This document shows, one piece after another, positions 59,281 through 64,000 of a DNA stretch of 64,000 nucleotides. Source of the DNA: Ilyomonas limi (lineage in GTDB: Bacteria > Bacteroidota > Bacteroidia > Chitinophagales > Chitinophagaceae); the NCBI RefSeq assembly GCF_005233845.1, contig NZ_SZQL01000020.1:34471-98470 (forward strand). Reading direction: 5' to 3'. Positions within the stretch are counted from its first letter, which is position 1. Each line of letters starts with the position of its first letter. The translations under genes were made by a program, and so were the position numbers. The notes below the pieces were generated by a model, which was not told the DNA's origin, did not search any database, and saw only the letters and a list, made by a program, of their open reading frames with translations.

Positions 59281-60630
59281 TTACTTATATTCGCCAAACA
59301 CTCCTCGCAACACATCGCTTATTTCTCCAAGTGTGCAAAAATTTTCTACGGCGGCAATTACCAAAGGCATCAGATTGGCAGTGCCTTGCGCACCTATTTT
59401 TATTTGTTGTAAGCAGTGGTTTACCTGTTCATTATTCCGTTTCTCTTTTAATGCCTTCAACTGTTCCGTTTGAATGATCCGGATGCTTTCATCTATTTTA
59501 AAAGGTGGCATTGTTGCTTCTTCGCTCCAAAATTTATTCACACCTACAATTATCTTATCACCACTTTCAATTTGTTGCTGGTATTCATACGCGCTCCGCG
59601 CAATTTGCTCCTGCATAAAGCCGCTTTCTATGGCACTAATACTGCTGCCCATGGCATCAATTTGTGTTATTAAAGCTGTTGCATTGGCCTCCATTTCATC
59701 CGTAAGGTTTTCTATAAAATAAGCCCCGCCCAGCGGGTCTGCGGTTTGCGCATGAAAACGCAGCATCATCGCTTTTTCGTCTGTTGCACCAAGGCTGCGC
59801 ATCATCTTTGCCCATATACGGCGTGCTGCCCTGAATTTTGCCACTTCTTCAAAAAGGTTGTTGTGTGCATTAAAGAAAAAAGAAAGCCGCTTACCAAACA
59901 CATTGATATCTAAGCCTTTTTGCAAAGCAGCCTGCACGTATGCCTTGCCATTTGCCAATGTAAAAGCAACCTCCTGCACTGCCGTACTGCCTGCCTCGCG
60001 AATGTGATAGCCCGAAATAGAAATGGTATTCCATTTAGGCAATTCGTGGCTGCACCATTCAAACACATCGGTAATGATGCGCATGGAAAGCTTGGGCGGA
60101 TAAATGTATGTGCCGCGTGCAGCGTATTCTTTCAGGATATCATTTTGGATGGTTCCGCTTATAGTGGATAAATCGGCACTTTGCTGTTTTGCCACTGCAA
60201 CATACAATGCCAGTTAAATGTATGCAGTAGCATTGATGGTCATCGAGGTAATAATGTTTTGCAGTTGAATGCCCTTAAAACGGCGTTGCATGTCTTCTAT
60301 GCTATCTATTGCCACACCTACTTTGCCTACCTCACCTTCGGCGAGCGGATGATCACTGTCGTAGCCGATTTGGGTAGGCAAATCAAAAGCTACACTTAAG
60401 CCATTTACTCCTGGCGACAATAGATAGTGATAACGGTGGTTGCTTTCTTCGGCGGTTGAAAAACCAGCATATTGCCGCATGGTCCATAACTTGCCACGGT
60501 GCATATCGGGCTGAATACCGCGTGTAAAAGGGAATTGTCCAGGCAATTCTTACGGCTTGTTTTGAGTATCTTTTGCCGTATAAACAGGCTTTATTTCAAT
60601 GCCGGAATCGGTGGTAATTTTTTGAGACAT
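59281..60630 (-). pseudogene. Acyl-CoA (methylmalonyl-CoA) mutase large-subunit-like gene, decayed
   Basis: One frame of 450 codons from ATG 60630 to the stop at 59281, with two in-frame TAA codons (60550-60552 and 60214-60216). Between and around them the protein reads as a normal B12-dependent mutase catalytic domain: [54 protein letters not shown] and RLSFFFNAHNN. It also lacks about 65 residues: RFHAQT is joined directly to ADPLGGAYF, deleting the family block that holds SLTxQxPxNN and GGTQSLHTN, needed for substrate binding. No frame is lost. The B12-binding subunit is not nearby. The gene is almost certainly inactive. Confidence 0.88.
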
Positions 60631-60835
60631 GGCAAGTTGGAGTTGACAGCAAAAGTAGTTGACATCTGTTAGATGACCATTGACAGATTAGACAGTATGG
60701 CTAATGATTGTACGGATGATAAAGGTTAAAAGTGCTGATAAAACTGGTTAGCATGGCTTATTCATACACCGTATAGAAAGGAGCATTATACCAAAATTAA
60801 TTAGCAGCTCTGCAATTTATTATCCAGGATTAATT

Positions 60836-61339
60836 CTACAATAGCTTCTTTGCTTCGTAGCTGAGCACTTCGCTCACTACTTCGTGCAGCGCACCTTTCT
60901 TATCATTCATTAAATACTCCAGCAAAAACTTGTTCAGGTCAAGTCCGGTAGCCTGTGGCGGCAGGGTGTTGGCAAACTGGTTGATTACGAGGATGTTTTG
61001 CTCTTTCAGGTTTTTAATGGCACCCCAGGCATCGGCGCTTACATAAATCTGCTGCGAAATATTATACTCATATTCCTGCTTGATGCTTTGCACCAGCAAA
61101 TGCTGCATTTCTTTGGCAGTAGCGCCCGGTTGATTGAGGCGGCTGATTAAATTGGGCAGCGAAATACGGTCAACGAGCAGTATTAAACGCTCATAGGCTG
61201 CTAACTGCATTTGCCGTGTGGCACTATTAGCAGCTTCTTTACCTTCAGGCTCCTTGCTTCTGTTGGTAAACAGATAATATACAAAAGCAATGAGCAAAAC
61301 TGCCAGGATACCCAGTACTATATTGGATGAAATTTCCAT
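60836..61339 (-). CDS. DUF7935-like single-pass membrane protein
   Basis: 167 residues. One N-terminal membrane helix (about 6-24) is followed by a basic linker and a soluble helical domain with QMQLAAYERLILLVDRISLP, LVQSIKQEYEYNISQQIYVS and LLEYLMNDKKGALHEVVSEV. The AYERLxLLVDRISLPNLISR block is conserved in Bacteroidota proteins of unknown function; my recollection that this is DUF7935 is not certain. It stands alone, divergent from the IscA-type gene. Confidence 0.7.
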   Translation of the reverse strand: MEISSNIVLGILAVLLIAFVYYLFTNRSKEPEGKEAANSATRQMQLAAYERLILLVDRISLPNLISRLNQPGATAKEMQHLLVQSIKQEYEYNISQQIYVSADAWGAIKNLKEQNILVINQFANTLPPQATGLDLNKFLLEYLMNDKKGALHEVVSEVLSYEAKKLL

Positions 61340-61446
61340 GAACTAATTTTTACAAATGTAAGCGAAAGGTCATCTTTTGGATGAATACCTGCGCATTATA
61401 AAAGCGTTAAAGAGGGATTGTTTATTTTTGTAGAAAATATTTTTGT

Positions 61447-61791
61447 ATGGAAATGATAACAACAGCTCCCGTAAGCCTGTCTGCCAGTGCAGTAAAAGAA
61501 CTGAAGCGACTGATGAGCGAGCCGGATTTCGATACTTCTAAAAAACTGCGCGTTGGTGTGAAGGGTGGTGGTTGCACCGGTCTTTCCTATGTATTGGGGT
61601 TTGATGATGAGCAGGAAGGCGATGTTGATTTTGATATAGAAGGTATACCTTGTGTTTTGAATAAAAACCATGAACTTTATTTGTATGGTATGCAAATAGA
61701 TTGGCTGGATGGGCTGAATAATCGCGGCTTCACTTTTAAAAACCCGAATGCTTCCTCTACCTGCGGCTGCGGCAGTTCGTTTGCAGTATAA
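61447..61791 (+). CDS. A-type Fe-S carrier (IscA/ErpA/SufA family)
   Basis: 114 residues. The three conserved Cys are present in the family pattern: GGGCTGLSY and, near the end, STCGCGSSF. The fold landmarks VSLSASAVKELKRLM and LRVGVKGGGC fit. It delivers iron-sulfur clusters to apo-proteins in the cytoplasm. No other isc/suf genes adjoin it, as is common for ErpA-like stand-alone copies, so I give no gene name. Confidence 0.93.
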   Translation: MEMITTAPVSLSASAVKELKRLMSEPDFDTSKKLRVGVKGGGCTGLSYVLGFDDEQEGDVDFDIEGIPCVLNKNHELYLYGMQIDWLDGLNNRGFTFKNPNASSTCGCGSSFAV

Positions 61792-61901
61792 TATTTTTAT
61801 AGTTAATATCGGTTTTAATCAGGTTACAAGCAGCAAGCGTTTAGCTGCAAGTAGAAACTATAAAGCATGGTAAATTAGTCAATTAAAAATAGTACAATTT
61901 T

Positions 61902-61941
61902 AAAATAAAAGCGGCTTTCAAGTGAAAGCCGCTTTTATTTT
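61902..61941. terminator. Bidirectional terminator between convergent genes
   Basis: AAAATAAAAGCGGCTTTC pairs with GAAAGCCGCTTTTATTTT around AAGT. A-run and T-run flank the stem, so it can serve both the IscA-type gene and the W-rich lipoprotein gene. Confidence 0.9.
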
Positions 61942-61961
61942 CATCAAAGTTGATTGATTAT

Positions 61962-63419
61962 TTATCCATTTTTCCTGTTGTGCTGTTGAGGCTGAAATTG
62001 CCTGCCACCATTTTGCGGAGCGTTATTGCTAAAGTTCCTGTTTTGCATTTGCTGCTGGCGTTGTTGTAGTTGTTGTCTTTGCTGCATTTGCGATTGCCTT
62101 TGTTGCTGTTGCCGTATTTGTTGTTGCTGGCGTTGCTGCTCCAACTGTTGCTGGCGGCGATCATTTTGCTGCTGACGCATCATCATATCCTGCTGGCGAC
62201 GGTTTTGCAACTCCTGCTGACGTTGCTGTTGTTGCCTGCTATTATCCGGCTGCATGTTTTGCTGGCGCTGATTATTCTGCATTTCCTGCAATCTTTGCTT
62301 GCGGTTATTTTGCTGCTGTTGCTGGTTATTCAACTCTTGCTGCCTTCTTTGTGTTATACGTTGCTGTCTGTTGTTCCTTTGCTGCTTGCTATTGTTATTA
62401 TTTACGGCATCATTATCCGGTCTGTTTTGCTGCTGGCTGTTCCAGGCTCTGGCGGGCAGGTTGTTGCGGTTGGTATGCTGCTGTGCGTTGTTATTATTAT
62501 TGTTTTGAATAACATTCGTATTATTATTCTGCACATTGTTTTTAACCACATTCCTGTTGTTTATAACCGTTTTTGGCTGTGGACGATAAAGGTGAATGCC
62601 CCTATTATCCTGCCTTTGCACATTAGTACGGTTAGAAACATAGATGTTTTGAGGCTGTATGCGACGTCCGGTATAGCGCTCAACTTCCTGCTTTTGCGGA
62701 CCTACTACATACCGCGTGTTTTTATACACATTGGTATTGTTGATAATAGTAGTGTTGCGGATAATAGTAGTGTTGCGGCGCGTATTTACATAATAGGGCG
62801 AAATATTGCGATGACCCATATACCGGTGCGGCATAAATACCCAGTTTGCTGCTGCAATACCACCGCCAAAACCAACACCGATGCTTACGTTAATGCCGGG
62901 AGATAAAGGTGCCCAGCCATAATAATCACCACCATGACGCCAGCTTACCCAGGCCGGTCCCCAAGTGTAACCCGGAACCCAAAACCATCCATAAGCAGCA
63001 TCAAAAGCCCAGCGTCCGTAGTGGAAGGGAGCCCAGCCCCAATCATAATCGGATACCCAGGTCCAGCCATAATGTGTGTAAGCCCAGTGTCCGCCGGTAT
63101 AATAAGGGCGGAAGCCTGATATATTTGTAACCCACACACGTCCATAGCTCGGATAATCTATCCAGCGGCCATGCGGACTTAAATCGTTGTAAAACTGGTC
63201 GAAGGTTACATCCTGGTCAGGCTGTATCAAAGGCTCCTCGTCGCCTTGATAATTATCGCCGTTCTGAGCATAATTATCGCTGTTGTCGTAATTGTCGTTA
63301 TTGCTATAACCATTATTGTCATAATCATCCTGTCCATACGCTTTTTGGGTAGTAGAACAGGATACAGCCAGCAACGTCACAAGTACTGCAAGGGGAAGAA
63401 AACGAAAATTAAATTTCAT
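61962..63419 (-). CDS. DUF6600-like W-rich lipoprotein with Q/N/R-rich tail
   Basis: 485 residues. Lipoprotein signal (LAVLVTLLAVSC). Residues 25-65 are an N/D/Y-rich linker. Residues 75-200 form a Trp- and Tyr-rich region of repeated W-Y-x-G-W motifs: GHWAYTHYGWTWVSDYDWGW, GRWAFDAAYGWFWVPGY and WRHGGDYYGWAPLSPG, as in DUF6600 proteins. Residues 210-300 are Asn/Thr/Arg-rich, and the last 150 residues are almost only Gln, Asn and Arg (QQQQNNRKQR, RQQQLEQQRQQQQ). It is surface-exposed or periplasmic, and may bind peptidoglycan or glycan. The tail is disordered and strongly basic. Confidence 0.85.
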   Translation of the reverse strand: MKFNFRFLPLAVLVTLLAVSCSTTQKAYGQDDYDNNGYSNNDNYDNSDNYAQNGDNYQGDEEPLIQPDQDVTFDQFYNDLSPHGRWIDYPSYGRVWVTNISGFRPYYTGGHWAYTHYGWTWVSDYDWGWAPFHYGRWAFDAAYGWFWVPGYTWGPAWVSWRHGGDYYGWAPLSPGINVSIGVGFGGGIAAANWVFMPHRYMGHRNISPYYVNTRRNTTIIRNTTIINNTNVYKNTRYVVGPQKQEVERYTGRRIQPQNIYVSNRTNVQRQDNRGIHLYRPQPKTVINNRNVVKNNVQNNNTNVIQNNNNNNAQQHTNRNNLPARAWNSQQQNRPDNDAVNNNNSKQQRNNRQQRITQRRQQELNNQQQQQNNRKQRLQEMQNNQRQQNMQPDNSRQQQQRQQELQNRRQQDMMMRQQQNDRRQQQLEQQRQQQQIRQQQQRQSQMQQRQQLQQRQQQMQNRNFSNNAPQNGGRQFQPQQHNRKNG

Positions 63420-63867
63420 GGCTGCAATTTTGTTTTTAAATGTTTTTATAAAATGTATCTATCAATATGCCACTTAATTGAAAGTACGAAAAGACATTAT
63501 AATAGACTGCTAAAAGAATAAAAGTTTAATTTATATAAACGTAAAAAACGTTCCTTTCGCATTAAAAAACAGGCTTTTAACCGAAAACTAACAAAAGTTA
63601 GGAGTAGTGTGCCTGAAACCGGACTTACCGGCAAAATACAGGCTTAGAGATGCTATATGAAACATGCGTTTGCTATTTAGCAATAAGTATAATATCAGTG
63701 TTGCGTTTGACTAATTTTTATGTACATATTCCACACTACTTATTCTCAACCGGGAAGCCGGTAAGTTTGTATCTGCTATTTGCACCTAATGGACAGCCTT
63801 ATCGCTGCCGAGAAGGAAATAGCTTTGATTACATACCTTAATTTTAGGTGGCTGAGTACACTGTTAG
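63420..63867. other. 448-base gap
   Basis: AT-rich. It should hold the promoter of the W-rich lipoprotein gene. No gene, hairpin or repeat was recognised; a 63-codon plus-strand frame at 63650-63841 looks like chance. Confidence 0.4.
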
Positions 63868-64000
63868 CTAGCTTATTTCTAATCTCTTGGGGTTAGTTCC
63901 GCGAAGCTCTGCTTCGCCTTTGGTATTATCTTTATGTAGTGAGTGAATATATCCATAAGAGTCATAATGTATCAGTTTTATTGTATCATTATGTATGTCC
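63868..64000 (-). CDS. Possible C-terminal end of a gene running off the window
   Basis: Read on the minus strand, the last 43 codons of a frame that is open at the window edge give DIHNDTIKLIHYDSYGYIHS, then LHKDNTKGEAELRGTNPKRL and a stop at 63868. The composition looks like real protein, but the stretch is short, so it could be chance. A small hairpin GCGAAGC-TCT-GCTTCGC (63901-63917) lies inside it. Confidence 0.3.
   Translation of the reverse strand, partial: DIHNDTIKLIHYDSYGYIHSLHKDNTKGEAELRGTNPKRLEIS

Noticed and set aside
62070..62906. 278-codon plus-strand frame opposite the W-rich lipoprotein gene
   Set aside because: It is the mirror of a low-complexity Q/N/R gene; long opposite frames are expected from CAG/CTG-like codons, and the protein is only Leu-rich noise.
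63901..63917. GCGAAGC-TCT-GCTTCGC hairpin as terminator
   Set aside because: No T-run follows and it lies inside a possible coding end.
1..64000. CRISPR array, prophage, insertion sequence or secondary-metabolite cluster
   Set aside because: No regularly spaced repeats, transposase, integrase, phage structural or synthase genes were seen on either strand.

Overview
The window looks like a chromosomal segment of a Bacteroidota bacterium, most likely in or near the Chitinophagaceae. The evidence is two secreted proteins with type IX secretion (T9SS) C-terminal domains, an outer-membrane beta-barrel receptor of the PF14905 type, many Tat-like or lipoprotein signals on sugar enzymes, -7 boxes of the TAnnTTTG type, and almost no Shine-Dalgarno sequences. 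Base composition is about 40% GC. I see no rRNA, tRNA, CRISPR array, transposase or prophage.

Layout. 1-8.9 kb: the end of a PmoA-like (DUF6807) protein, a soluble multi-PAS histidine kinase, a small heat-shock protein, an ankyrin protein, a pyrophosphatase-phosphoesterase pair, a TIM-barrel isomerase-like protein and a cytochrome c/PQQ-type sugar dehydrogenase. 9.5-13.8 kb: two related T9SS repeat proteins, the second frameshifted, on either side of a YkvA-like protein. 13.9-23 kb: extracytoplasmic carbohydrate genes (CBM9-like protein, carboxylesterase, a two-enzyme esterase fusion, DUF1593 protein, second TIM-barrel protein), then the broken N-terminus of a GH3 glycosidase and a Nudix-related regulator. 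23-30.5 kb: a LolA-like protein, an outer-membrane receptor, DUF2911, and a LytS/LytTR-type two-component pair. 31-38.7 kb: a same-strand cluster of planctomycete-type heme and DUF1501 proteins, a third Tat TIM-barrel protein, a four-helix-bundle pseudogene, and a membrane protein that joins DUF2231, a heme domain and leucine-rich repeats. 38.8-53.4 kb: helicase, FKBP, GH-A type glycosidase, DUF1566 lipoprotein, sodium:solute symporter with a tiny membrane protein behind it, a four-gene GbsR regulator operon, DinB, MaoC and a GH78 rhamnosidase. 53.5-64 kb: housekeeping and stress genes (two Nudix-related functions, DUF1275, YciE/DUF892, CorC-type protein, IscA-type carrier), a decayed acyl-CoA mutase, and a W-rich lipoprotein with a Q/N/R-rich tail.

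How the genes fit together. Much of the window suggests use of plant-type polysaccharides and free sugars: rhamnosidase, GH-A glycosidase, esterases, CBM9, periplasmic sugar oxidation, Tat-exported isomerase-like proteins and a Na+/sugar symporter. Decay is frequent: GH3 remnant, acyl-CoA mutase with two in-frame stops and an internal deletion, frameshifted T9SS protein, frameshifted four-helix protein, and a possible nuclease-toxin remnant.

The most unusual regulatory signal is shared by two unlinked minus-strand genes 55 kb apart, hsp20 and a DUF6582-like gene. Both have a sigma-54-like -24/-12 element 43-45 bases before the start and a strong Shine-Dalgarno sequence, which no other gene I checked in the window has. 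This may mark a small stress regulon.
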